In this document: piece by piece, positions 44,283-52,561 of the stretch
Layout: every line of letters starts with the position of its first letter
Position numbering within the stretch: position 1 is the stretch's first letter
Assembly (NCBI RefSeq): GCF_021190915.1
Contig: NZ_JAIOAP010000010.1
Coordinates: 186,001-250,000, forward strand
DNA: 64,000 nt
Direction of reading: 5' to 3'
Source: Cohnella silvisoli
GTDB lineage: Bacteria; Bacillota; Bacilli; Paenibacillales; Paenibacillaceae
Position numbers and translations under genes: made by a program
The notes under the pieces: model-generated
What the model was told of the DNA's origin: nothing
Database searches by the model: none
Seen by the model: only the letters and a program-made list of their open reading frames with translations

Positions 44283-45626
44283 TTGTTCAAACGATTAGTG
44301 AGATGGTTTAGCGCTTCGCCTCCAAGAGCTTTGCTGATGGGTTTTGGATTTATTATCTTTGCAGGCGCTCAACTGCTGAGATTGCCAATGGCTTCGGAAA
44401 GCGGGCAATCAACGTCTTTTATCGATGCGCTGTTTACGGCAACCTCCGCCACATGTGTCACAGGGCTGGTTGTCTTCGATACCGGAACTTATTTTTCCAC
44501 TTTCGGTCATTGGGTTATTCTTGTGCTTATTCAGATCGGCGGAATCGGCTTCATGACGATGGCTACGCTCTTCGCGCTCATCCTTAGAAGGCGGATTTCG
44601 TTAAAGGAAAGGCTGATTCTGCAAGAATCCCTGAATCAAGGCAGCATCGAAGGGCTCGTCAGACTCGTCAGAAAAGTAATCCTATTCGCATTGGCTATCG
44701 AATCTGTTGGCGCGGTATTGTTCACCATCCGATTCATGTTCGATATGAATATCGGGCAAGCGATTTATCATGGAGTATTCCATTCGATTTCCATATTCAA
44801 CAATGCGGGGTTTGACCTGACCGGCGATTTCCGCAGCTTAACCGGTTATTCCAGCGATTTGTACATGAATGTCGTTTCGATGGGGTTAATCATTCTAGGC
44901 GGCTTCGGCTTTATCGTGCTTGCGGATTTATTCGAAATACGGCGTAAGCGGAAGTTTTCATTGCATACTAAGGTTGTCCTTTCCGTTACGGCTTTATTGG
45001 TCGTAAGCGGGACGCTGATCATTTTCCTATTCGAGTTCACGAATGGACGATCATTTGGGAATAACGGCATCGGCCACAAAATACTCATCTCCTTGTTCCA
45101 ATCCGTTACGACTCGTTCCGGCGGCGTCACAACGGTAGATATTACGGAATTTCGTCAGGCAACCCAGTTTTTCATCATCATCTTGATGTTTATCGGTGCA
45201 TCGCCAGGCTCGACGGGCGGAGGAATCAAGACCACTACGTTCGCGGTATTGGTCGGTGCGGTGCTGGCGATGATACGCGGCAAAGAAGATGTTGTGTTGT
45301 TTCGTCTCCGTTTGGCGCAAGAGCGAGTGTACAAGGCCGTGACTGTAACCTTATTCTGCATCGGGATCGTAATGCTGGGTACGATGTTATTGGCAACGAC
45401 TGAGGATGCGGCATTCCTGACCATATTGTTCGAGGCCACCTCTGCTTTCGGTACTGTCGGTTTGTCGATGGGGCTGACGGGGGAATTATCCTTTACGGGA
45501 AAACTAACGATTATTTTCCTCATGTTCATCGGACGTCTGGGGCCTTTGACTTTGACCTATGCGCTCGGTCCTAAACCGGGACGTATGCTTTATCGCCATG
45601 CAGAAGGTAAAATGATAATCGGATGA
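44283..45626 (+). CDS. ktrB: Potassium transporter membrane subunit KtrB (first copy)
   Basis: The channel-like subunit of a Ktr potassium importer, 447 residues, with four M1-P-M2 units. Selectivity loops are visible as T-S-A-T-C-V-T-G-L, F-N-N-A-G-F-D, T-T-R-S-G-G-V and F-G-T-V-G-L-S. TTG at 44283 follows GAGGTGA by seven bases; the GTG at 44274 overlaps that site. It is the first gene after the riboswitch. The next copy, about as similar as a recent duplicate can be without being identical, begins 14 bases later. Confidence 0.93.
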   Translation: MFKRLVRWFSASPPRALLMGFGFIIFAGAQLLRLPMASESGQSTSFIDALFTATSATCVTGLVVFDTGTYFSTFGHWVILVLIQIGGIGFMTMATLFALILRRRISLKERLILQESLNQGSIEGLVRLVRKVILFALAIESVGAVLFTIRFMFDMNIGQAIYHGVFHSISIFNNAGFDLTGDFRSLTGYSSDLYMNVVSMGLIILGGFGFIVLADLFEIRRKRKFSLHTKVVLSVTALLVVSGTLIIFLFEFTNGRSFGNNGIGHKILISLFQSVTTRSGGVTTVDITEFRQATQFFIIILMFIGASPGSTGGGIKTTTFAVLVGAVLAMIRGKEDVVLFRLRLAQERVYKAVTVTLFCIGIVMLGTMLLATTEDAAFLTILFEATSAFGTVGLSMGLTGELSFTGKLTIIFLMFIGRLGPLTLTYALGPKPGRMLYRHAEGKMIIG

Positions 45627-45640
45627 TGGAGTGTGGAATT

Positions 45641-46987
45641 ATGTTTCGTAAGTTTTATCGGACAATAGCGGCCTCGCCTCCGCGAATTCTTGTTCTTGGG
45701 TTCGCGGCCATTATTTTTCTGGGAGCCGGCCTGCTTATGCTGCCTTTCTCTCATGCGAACGGCGAAGCTCCCCGTTTCATCGATGCATTGTTTACGGCGA
45801 CTTCCGCCACATGCGTTACGGGGCTGGTTGTCGTCGATACAGGTACTTACTGGACAATGGCCGGGCAAATCATCATCCTGTCGATGATTCAAATCGGCGG
45901 TCTTGGTTTCATGACGATGGCAACGTTGTTCGCTATTTTCCTTAAACGGAGAATTTCGTTAAAGGAAAGGCTCGTTCTGCAGGAAGCCTTTAACCAAACG
46001 AGCATTGAAGGCATTATCCGTCTCGTGCGCAAGGTTGTTATCTACGCTTTAACGATTGAGTTAGTTGGCGCGGTACTGTTCTCGATTCGGTTTATGTTCG
46101 ATATGCCTGTCGGGGAAGCGATATACAAAGGCATTTTTCACGCGGTTTCTTTTTTCAACAATGCCGGCTTTGATATCATGGGAGACTATCGCAGCTTGGT
46201 CGACTATGTAGGCGATCCGCTCGTCAATATCGTAACGATGCTGCTCATCATTCTGGGAGGACTCGGGTTTGTCGTCCTCGCGGATTTGGTCGATATCCGC
46301 AATCCCAAGCGGAAGCTATCGCTTCATTCCAAAGTCGTGCTCAGCATGACCGGCTTCTTGATTGTAGCTGGAGCGGTTGTCATCCTTCTATTTGAATTTT
46401 CCAACGGACGGACGATGGGGCCGCTAAATTTTGGAGAAAAGCTTCTGGCTGCATTTATGCAATCCGTATCGCCAAGGACAGCCGGGGTTAATACGGTTGA
46501 TCTTGCGGGGCTAAGACAGGCAACTCAATTCGTCATCGTTATTCTCATGTTTATCGGAGCGTCGCCGGGCTCCACGGGCGGCGGGATCAAGACGACGACG
46601 TTCACTGCGCTCGTTGGAGCCGTTATCGCCATGGTCAGGGGCAAGGAAGATGTCGTTCTGTTCAAATACAGACTCGCCCAGGAACGGGTATATAAAGCGC
46701 TGACGGTTACGTTATTCGCATTCGGGCTCGTTATTCTCGCCACGATGATTTTGTCGACAACGGAGGATCACCACTTCCTGATGATTTTATTTGAAGTGAC
46801 GTCGGCCTTCGGAACCGTTGGACTAACGATGGGGTTGACGACGCAATTAACGTTGGCGGGTAAAATCATCATTATTCTCATGATGTTCATCGGCCGGTTA
46901 GGGCCGTTGACCTTGACTTATGCGCTTGGACCGAAGCAAGGCCGTCTGATGTATCGCAATGCAGAAGGAAAAATCATAATCGGATAG
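45641..46987 (+). CDS. ktrB: Potassium transporter membrane subunit KtrB (second copy)
   Basis: A tandem copy of the previous protein, 448 residues, with the same four selectivity loops (T-S-A-T-C-V-T-G-L, F-N-N-A-G-F-D, S-P-R-T-A-G-V, F-G-T-V-G-L-T). The third loop differs most: S-P-R-T-A-G-V versus T-T-R-S-G-G-V in copy one, which might change ion preference or gating. ATG at 45641 aligns with the start of copy one; ATGs at 45623/45626 overlap the previous stop. No copy of ktrA lies between them. Confidence 0.92.
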   Translation: MFRKFYRTIAASPPRILVLGFAAIIFLGAGLLMLPFSHANGEAPRFIDALFTATSATCVTGLVVVDTGTYWTMAGQIIILSMIQIGGLGFMTMATLFAIFLKRRISLKERLVLQEAFNQTSIEGIIRLVRKVVIYALTIELVGAVLFSIRFMFDMPVGEAIYKGIFHAVSFFNNAGFDIMGDYRSLVDYVGDPLVNIVTMLLIILGGLGFVVLADLVDIRNPKRKLSLHSKVVLSMTGFLIVAGAVVILLFEFSNGRTMGPLNFGEKLLAAFMQSVSPRTAGVNTVDLAGLRQATQFVIVILMFIGASPGSTGGGIKTTTFTALVGAVIAMVRGKEDVVLFKYRLAQERVYKALTVTLFAFGLVILATMILSTTEDHHFLMILFEVTSAFGTVGLTMGLTTQLTLAGKIIIILMMFIGRLGPLTLTYALGPKQGRLMYRNAEGKIIIG

Positions 46988-47000
46988 AGGACGAAGAGAC

Positions 47001-47663
47001 ATGAAGATGAATCAATTTGTAATTATCGGACTAGGCCGTTTCGGTTCAAGCTTGGGAAGAGAACTGATCAAGCTCGGTTACGAAGTGCTCGGCGTCGATC
47101 GCGACGAGGAGAAGGTGCAGGAGCTTTCCCATGTGCTCACGCATGCTGTAGTGGCTGATGCTACGGAGGAAGAAGTTCTTCGGTCCATAGGCGCGCGGAA
47201 TTTCGATTGCGGTGTCGTCGCGATCGGAGACGATATCCAAGCAAGCATATTGGCCACAATTCTGCTTAAAGACCTCGGCGTTAAGAAGGTCGTGGCCAAA
47301 GCGGTGTCCGATTTGCATGGACGGGTGCTGGAGCGTGTAGGCGTTGACCGGATCATCTATCCGGAGAGGGATATGGGCGTAAGGGTAGCGCATCAGCTTG
47401 TATCGCCTAACCTGCTCGATTATATCGAACTGTCTAAGCAATATACGATCGCCGAGCTCGCGGTTCCGCAATGCTTGTCGGGCAAGTCTCTTGACGACGT
47501 GAATCCAAGAGGTCGATTCGGCTGCAGCATCGTGGCTATCAACAAACCGAAAGGCATCATTATCGCGCCCGTGGCGAAGGATGTATTGTCACAGGATGAT
47601 GTCATGGTCGTCATCGGTACGAACTATCAGATCGAACAATTCCAACACTCAATCGGGCAATAG
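47001..47663 (+). CDS. ktrA: Potassium channel regulatory subunit KtrA
   Basis: A 220-residue RCK protein forming the cytoplasmic ring that opens KtrB. It has an N-terminal Rossmann domain with G-L-G-R-F-G-S-S-L-G near residue 10 (ATP/NAD site) and D-A-T-E-E-E near 54, and a C-terminal RCK_C domain from about 135, which binds c-di-AMP in homologues. One ktrA follows two ktrB genes. GGACGAAGAGAC precedes the ATG. So c-di-AMP may act here on both RNA and protein. Confidence 0.93.
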   Translation: MKMNQFVIIGLGRFGSSLGRELIKLGYEVLGVDRDEEKVQELSHVLTHAVVADATEEEVLRSIGARNFDCGVVAIGDDIQASILATILLKDLGVKKVVAKAVSDLHGRVLERVGVDRIIYPERDMGVRVAHQLVSPNLLDYIELSKQYTIAELAVPQCLSGKSLDDVNPRGRFGCSIVAINKPKGIIIAPVAKDVLSQDDVMVVIGTNYQIEQFQHSIGQ

Positions 47664-47677
47664 CCGGGGGCAAGCGA

Positions 47678-48907
47678 ATGGAAAACACAGTCATGCAAAC
47701 GGTACATCATCTATTGCTGCTGCTTCTGCTTGTTTTCGGTGCTGGGATGATATCCGGGAGGTTGGCGGCTTGGCTGAAAGTACCCGACGTTGTTTTGTAT
47801 ATAGCTGCCGGGATGCTGCTCGGACAGGGAATGCATCTGATTAACGAAGAAAGCAGCTCCCTTACGAATCAAATGATATTGGCCGTTGGATCGGCTCTTA
47901 TTCTGTTCGACGGCGGTCGCAACATTCGTTGGCATGGTCTAAGACAGGTGGGATTGTCTGTCACGCTCCTTAGCACGGTTGGAGTTATACTTACTACCGG
48001 GGTCGCGGGATACGTGGCTCATGGCGTGTTCGGGCTTGATTGGACGACGTCCTTATTATTAGGAGCAGTTATCTCTTCTACCGATCCAGCGACCATCATA
48101 CCGGTGTTCCGTCAAGTTAAAGTACGAGAACGTTTGCGGGAGACGGTGGAGAGCGAGTCGGCGTTTAACGATGCGACAGGGTCCATCTTAACGTTCGCTC
48201 TGCTGGCTGCTTTAACGAGCGGTCTTTCGCCAAGCATCGGACATGTTTCGCTCGATTTCTTGAAAACGGCAATCGGTGGCTTGGCGGTCGGCGTTGTCGT
48301 ATCGGTCGTGACTGTTTTCCTGGTTGCCCATGCCAAATGGGGATGGTTTCGCGAGTATGCCGCGATATCTATGCTCTCGGTTGCCATAGCCGCGTATTTG
48401 ATCGGCGACATGATTCATGTGAGCGGATTAATGGCCACCTTCACGGCGGGTCTCGTTTGGGGGAATGCCCACCATTTTGGATTATCCATGAAAGACAAGG
48501 TAACGGAGATGGGCCATGTCGCGGACAATGCATCCGTTATGATGCGGATGTTTATTTTCGTATTATTAGGCAGCCAAGTGAATTTTTCATTGCTCGGAAC
48601 GTATTTCTGGCCCGCGCTTGCGGTTGTTCTCGTTCTCGTGTTCGTCGCGCGTCCCCTTACCGTGTTCGCTTCCGTTTTGCCGGACGTTCGAACTCGTTGG
48701 ACTTGGAAAGAAATGCTGTTCATGTGCTGGGTAAGGGAAACGGGCGTAATCCCTGCAGCATTATCGGGAATGATCGTCGCTTCAGGCATACCTCATGCCG
48801 ATCGGGTGGCTGCCGTCGTATTCATGGCGATCGTGTTTACGATTCTGGTGCAGGCAAGTACAACGGCCTGGCTTGCTCGGAAATTGGGTTTAGAGGAAAA
48901 GTCTTAA
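47678..48907 (+). CDS. Cation/proton antiporter (NhaP/CPA-like)
   Basis: A 409-residue membrane protein with about 12 helices and the family core: L-I-L-F-D-G-G near residue 74, S-S-T-D-P-A-T near 128 and E-S-E-S-A-F-N-D-A near 156, the ion-binding Asp pair. It swaps sodium or potassium for protons. It lacks the C-terminal RCK/USP regulatory domain of CpaA, so direct c-di-AMP binding is not expected. ATG 14 bases after ktrA, with GGGGGCAAGCGA upstream: same riboswitch-controlled transcript. Together the operon imports K+ and exports cations. Confidence 0.87.
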   Translation: MENTVMQTVHHLLLLLLLVFGAGMISGRLAAWLKVPDVVLYIAAGMLLGQGMHLINEESSSLTNQMILAVGSALILFDGGRNIRWHGLRQVGLSVTLLSTVGVILTTGVAGYVAHGVFGLDWTTSLLLGAVISSTDPATIIPVFRQVKVRERLRETVESESAFNDATGSILTFALLAALTSGLSPSIGHVSLDFLKTAIGGLAVGVVVSVVTVFLVAHAKWGWFREYAAISMLSVAIAAYLIGDMIHVSGLMATFTAGLVWGNAHHFGLSMKDKVTEMGHVADNASVMMRMFIFVLLGSQVNFSLLGTYFWPALAVVLVLVFVARPLTVFASVLPDVRTRWTWKEMLFMCWVRETGVIPAALSGMIVASGIPHADRVAAVVFMAIVFTILVQASTTAWLARKLGLEEKS

Positions 48908-48982
48908 CTCTTTACTGAATGAAAAACCTCCCATTCGCTCAGGATATAGGTAAGATGAACGGTTTGGGAGAGGATGGGCGAG

Positions 48983-49750
48983 ATGAAGATGTCATTTTTC
49001 AGACAAGCGGTGATGGTGCTGATGGGCACCGTCACCCTTTTGTCTTTGTGGGGCAATTGTTCTGCCGAGGAGGCAAAGCCATCCGGCGTGAAATGGTCCG
49101 AGCTTCAGCGGCGTTACGAAGGCGTATTCGTGTTGTCCGCATCCAGGAGTACGCGCAAAGTTGCGCTAACGTTCGACGATGTACCGGATCCGCGATTCAC
49201 GCCTAAGGTGCTGGACGTACTAAGGAGGAAGAAGGTTCCGGCGACATTTTTCGTCGTGGGAACCCGCAGCGCGAAGTACCCCGACATCGTGCGCAGAATC
49301 CATCGCGAGGGTCATAATGTGGGGAATCATTCTTACAACCATCCCGACTTCTCAAAGCTGCCCCTATCGAAAGTGCAGGAGCAAATTGGCCGAGCGGAGA
49401 AGGTCATAGAAGGGATAATCGGATTCAAGCCTAGACTTGTACGCCCCCCTTACGGAGAAATTTTGCCAAGACAGTTGGAATGGGCCAAAAAAAGGGGCTA
49501 CACGGTGGTGAATTGGGATGTGGATTCTTCGGACTGGAGGCAATTGAGCGCGGATCGCGTTTTTCGGAACGTAATCCGCACGGTAAAGCCCGGCTCAATC
49601 GTTCTAATGCATGCAGGAGGCGGAAAAGGCCAGAGTTTATCCGGAACCGTCAGGGCGCTTCCAAGAATAATCGACTGGCTGCGCGAACATGATTACGAGC
49701 CGGTGACCTTAACCGAATTGCTTAGAATACCGGAGAATAGAAAAGGGTAA
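48983..49750 (+). CDS. Secreted polysaccharide deacetylase
   Basis: An exported NodB-type deacetylase of about 255 residues. After a signal peptide come T-F-D-D-V-P (near residue 64, catalytic Asp and metal), H-S-Y-N-H-P (metal ligands), R-P-P-Y-G near 154, D-V-D-S-S-D-W and L-M-H-A-G-G. These are the five classic motifs. It probably trims N-acetyl groups from peptidoglycan or another wall polymer. ATG at 48983 is nine bases after GGGAGAGG; ATGs at 48974 and 48989 are alternatives. Independent of the ktr operon, as no overlap exists. Confidence 0.88.
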   Translation: MKMSFFRQAVMVLMGTVTLLSLWGNCSAEEAKPSGVKWSELQRRYEGVFVLSASRSTRKVALTFDDVPDPRFTPKVLDVLRRKKVPATFFVVGTRSAKYPDIVRRIHREGHNVGNHSYNHPDFSKLPLSKVQEQIGRAEKVIEGIIGFKPRLVRPPYGEILPRQLEWAKKRGYTVVNWDVDSSDWRQLSADRVFRNVIRTVKPGSIVLMHAGGGKGQSLSGTVRALPRIIDWLREHDYEPVTLTELLRIPENRKG

Positions 49751-49751
49751 T

Positions 49752-49803
49752 GAAAAAAAGGCTATCTACGGCGCGGCCCTATGACCGCGCTTTAGATAAC
49801 CCC
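49752..49803. terminator. Bidirectional terminator between convergent genes
   Basis: GGTTATCTA...GCGCGG and its complement form a strong imperfect stem; the minus-strand side ends in a run of T. It serves the LysM-3D gene and probably the deacetylase. Confidence 0.8.
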
Positions 49804-49821
49804 ATCATGGGTCGTTACTTA

Positions 49822-50484
49822 TTATTTAAGAACATACACTTTAACGTTTTGGTTTCCGAATCCGGATACGAAATCACGGGATCCCGGAACGAATATATCG
49901 ATGCGGTTGCCCTTGATGGCGCCGCCCTTATCCGTGGCCGTAGCGATCAGTCCACCCGCCGGCAAACCTTCGAAATCATAACCGGTGATGTACACCTTTG
50001 TCCCGAACGGGATGACCGTTGGATCAACGGCGATCGTTCCTAACTTAAGCGGATTGCCGAAATAGTCAACGGGGCCCCATTCGCCATTCTCTTCCGCTGA
50101 AGCCGAATAAGCGGTCGCTCTAATGTCGATCACTTTGGAGAAGGATAGGGATTGACCGGTCGTTGTCGTGACCGACTGCACAGGCTGAGCTGGACTCGGT
50201 TCGCTGTCTAGCAACATTTGCTGGGATACGCTTTTTGCTTTCAAAGAGCCGCTTGGAACGACTAGCTTGAGACCTGCATAGATGTTCAGTGGGTCGACGT
50301 CAGGATTTGCATTGATCAGTTGCTGCAGAGGGACGTTCAATTGCTTCGACAGCTTCCAGAACGTATCGGTATCTTTGGCTGTGTAGGCCGTGGCCGCGTT
50401 CACGGTCAGTGCCGGAAGCATAAATGCTGCCCCCAATGCTAGTGCCGCCGATCGTTGACCTAACTTTTTCCAACTGTAACTCAT
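49822..50484 (-). CDS. Secreted LysM-3D domain cell wall protein
   Basis: A 220-residue exported wall protein: signal peptide (ends near A-L-T-V-N-A-A), one LysM domain (D-T-F-W-K-L-S-K-Q-L-N-V, near residues 38-78), a linker, and a C-terminal 3D domain with T-A-Y-S, G-T-I-A-V-D-P-T-V-I-P-F-G-T near 150 and D-K-G-G-A-I-K-G-N-R-I-D-I-F. 3D domains are lytic transglycosylase-type or muramidase catalytic cores (YuiC/Rpf-like). A ydaO-class riboswitch precedes it. AAGGAGGACATTCGCAA lies before the ATG. Confidence 0.9.
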   Translation of the reverse strand: MSYSWKKLGQRSAALALGAAFMLPALTVNAATAYTAKDTDTFWKLSKQLNVPLQQLINANPDVDPLNIYAGLKLVVPSGSLKAKSVSQQMLLDSEPSPAQPVQSVTTTTGQSLSFSKVIDIRATAYSASAEENGEWGPVDYFGNPLKLGTIAVDPTVIPFGTKVYITGYDFEGLPAGGLIATATDKGGAIKGNRIDIFVPGSRDFVSGFGNQNVKVYVLK

Positions 50485-50504
50485 TTGCGAATGTCCTCCT
50501 TGTT

Positions 50505-50640
50505 TGGGCCGGCGAGGTTAGCTGTCGGATTCGGACTGGGAGATCAGCCCTACGCTTTGCAGCGATTCACCCCAAGTACGTTGCGGTTGCCCACTATGTA
50601 CTTTCATTCTTTTCCCCCGCACCAGACGGTTTAGGCCGGA
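50505..50640 (-). ncRNA. Second cyclic di-AMP riboswitch (ydaO-yuaA class)
   Basis: On the minus strand, the class motifs appear in order: TAAACCG and GCGGGGGAAAAG (about 50630-50605), TTGGGGTGAATCGC (about 50576), AGGGC, then CCGAATCCGACAGCTAACC (about 50536-50518) followed by CGCCGGCC. GCCGGCC near 50505 can pair with the start of the element (about 50636-50640). It ends about 10 bases before the wall-protein ribosome binding site, so it more likely controls translation than termination. The preceding promoter was not clearly found. Confidence 0.88.
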
Positions 50641-50784
50641 TTGTTTCACGGTTCAGGATACATAGGTTATTATTCCCTGACCGCTCGATTGCGATGCCGT
50701 TTTGACATGTGTAAAAGGTTACCACAGCATCGAAGCGGTTAAAACCGGAAAGTTAAGGAAAACGACGTTAAACCCGCGCCATGA

Positions 50785-51699
50785 CTAGTCTTTATTGTGG
50801 TTTAAGCGGCGGGTGAAATGAGCGATTGTTTCCTCTATTAGGTATCGGGTGGATGGAGCTAGCCATGCCGGATCGCCATGAATAAGCGATATGGTCCGCT
50901 TCGTTTCTTCCAATTCGGGAATCTGAACAAGATACAGGTCATTGTCCTCAAGAACTTGGTCGCGCAAATAGGATTTAGGGAGCAGCGTACCGGCTCGGCA
51001 TGCCGACAAAAGACGGATAATCGCCTCGAACGAATCGATTTCCATCCTTACATCCGGCTTCAGATTGTGCCTGCGGAACAATTGGTCCGTTAGCGTTCGA
51101 TACCATGTTCCATGCGCGAATAAAATCATCGGCAAACCGTTCAAATCCGTGATCTCGAGCTGCGTCCTTTCTAATATAAAATGCGTCCGGGGAAGTACGA
51201 GGATAAGATGATCGTCAAACAAGGGTAAACTAGTAATAGCTGCATCATCCACCACGGAAGAAGCGACCAACCCGAAATCGACTTTACGTTCTTTGACGAG
51301 AGTGGCGATTTCATGGGATTTGCCGGTTACCGCTTTAATCTCGAGATTGGGATGTTTCTCGGTCATCGCCGTAATGAGTTCCGGCAATGTCGTCTGAAGC
51401 GTCGTAAGGCTGGCGCCGATCGTGGCGATCGGTGCATCCGAGGATTTAAAGGCGTTAAGCTTCTGCAGAAAGCTGCCGTGAAAGCGGCGAAGCTCCAAGG
51501 CGAATTCGTAAGTAAGCTTGCCCGCAGCCGTAAGCTCCAACCGTTTGCCGATTCTTCTAAACAAGTCAACCTCCAGCTCGGATTCCAGCCTTGCGATACG
51601 CCGGGACAATGCCGGTTGGGAGACGTTCAGCCGTTCTGCGGCTTTGTTCAGGCTCGTTTGCTCCACTATCGTAGAGAACATACGCATATCTTCAAGCAC
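50785..51699 (-). CDS. LysR-family transcriptional regulator
   Basis: A 304-residue LysR regulator: N-terminal winged helix (S-L-N-K-A-A-E-R-L-N-V-S-Q-P-A-L-S-R-R, near residue 16) and a substrate-binding domain from about 90 (A-T-I-G-A-S, then D-F-G-L-V-A-S near 140). It is divergent from sdhCAB across about 170 bases, which makes sdh regulation likely, though the effector is unknown. GTG start with AGGTGGAG upstream. Confidence 0.9.
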   Translation of the reverse strand: MLEDMRMFSTIVEQTSLNKAAERLNVSQPALSRRIARLESELEVDLFRRIGKRLELTAAGKLTYEFALELRRFHGSFLQKLNAFKSSDAPIATIGASLTTLQTTLPELITAMTEKHPNLEIKAVTGKSHEIATLVKERKVDFGLVASSVVDDAAITSLPLFDDHLILVLPRTHFILERTQLEITDLNGLPMILFAHGTWYRTLTDQLFRRHNLKPDVRMEIDSFEAIIRLLSACRAGTLLPKSYLRDQVLEDNDLYLVQIPELEETKRTISLIHGDPAWLAPSTRYLIEETIAHFTRRLNHNKD

Positions 51700-51871
51700 G
51701 AGGCTCCACCTTTCTCATATGCATAATAGTTATAAGTTTTAATAAAAAATAAGCAGTTCCATTATAAGCGAAAATAGAGTAATCTTAAAAGCGGTGACAA
51801 ATGGTGACGAATGGTAAAATAGTAGTCATACAAGTCAAACGCACGGATGCGAAAGGAGATTAAACACAGAT

Positions 51872-52543
51872 ATGAAAGGTAATTCTTACTTACCGCGAAA
51901 GCTTCATTCGCTGCTTGGCGTCATTCCTCTCGGATTGTTCATCATCGAGCATGCGCTGACGAACTATTCCGCTTACGAAGGCGGCCCAGAGGGCTTTCAG
52001 AAAAGCATCAATTTTCTGAATAGCGTTCCTCTCGTCTTTTGGGTGGAGATGTTCGTTATTTGGCTTCCGATTTTATTCCATGGCGTATACGGATTGTATA
52101 TCGCTTATCAATCGAACCTGAATACGGGCAGATTCAGTTACGGCCGTAACTGGGCATTCACATTGCAGCGGATTACAGGGGTAATTACTTTTGTTTTCGT
52201 AGCATGGCATTTCTACGAAACCCGTATCCAAGTTGCGCTCGGAAACGTTGCGCATGAGGATTTAGGCAGCCACATGAATAAAATAGTGAGCGATCCGCTC
52301 GTATTCGCAGTGTATATCGTGGCGGTTATCGCGGCGACGTTCCATTTTGCCAACGGTCTCTGGGCGTTCCTCGTAAGCTGGGGCGTTACGGTAGGGCCTC
52401 GCGCACAGAAGGTTTCTTCTAATATTTGCATGGTTATCTTCGTGATCATATCTGCTTTGTTCTTGCTGTCCCTGTTCGCGTTCCGCGGCGATGAGTTCGC
52501 TTCGACGGCCGCAGCGGCACTGAGCTCAGTAACGGTAGGTTAG
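51872..52543 (+). CDS. sdhC: Succinate dehydrogenase cytochrome b558 subunit
   Basis: The membrane anchor of the Bacillus-type succinate:menaquinone oxidoreductase, 223 residues with five helices, holding two b hemes. His ligands are seen in K-L-H-S-L-L-G, I-E-H-A-L-T, A-W-H-F-Y-E and T-F-H-F-A-N-G. AAAGGAGATT precedes the ATG by about 13 bases. It is followed by sdhA and sdhB, the usual CAB order. Confidence 0.94.
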   Translation: MKGNSYLPRKLHSLLGVIPLGLFIIEHALTNYSAYEGGPEGFQKSINFLNSVPLVFWVEMFVIWLPILFHGVYGLYIAYQSNLNTGRFSYGRNWAFTLQRITGVITFVFVAWHFYETRIQVALGNVAHEDLGSHMNKIVSDPLVFAVYIVAVIAATFHFANGLWAFLVSWGVTVGPRAQKVSSNICMVIFVIISALFLLSLFAFRGDEFASTAAAALSSVTVG

Positions 52544-52561
52544 AGGGAGGAAGAACTTACA

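Noticed and set aside
49750..50043. 97-codon plus-strand frame starting in the hairpin after the deacetylase.
   Set aside because: It reads through a terminator and lies opposite the LysM-3D gene.
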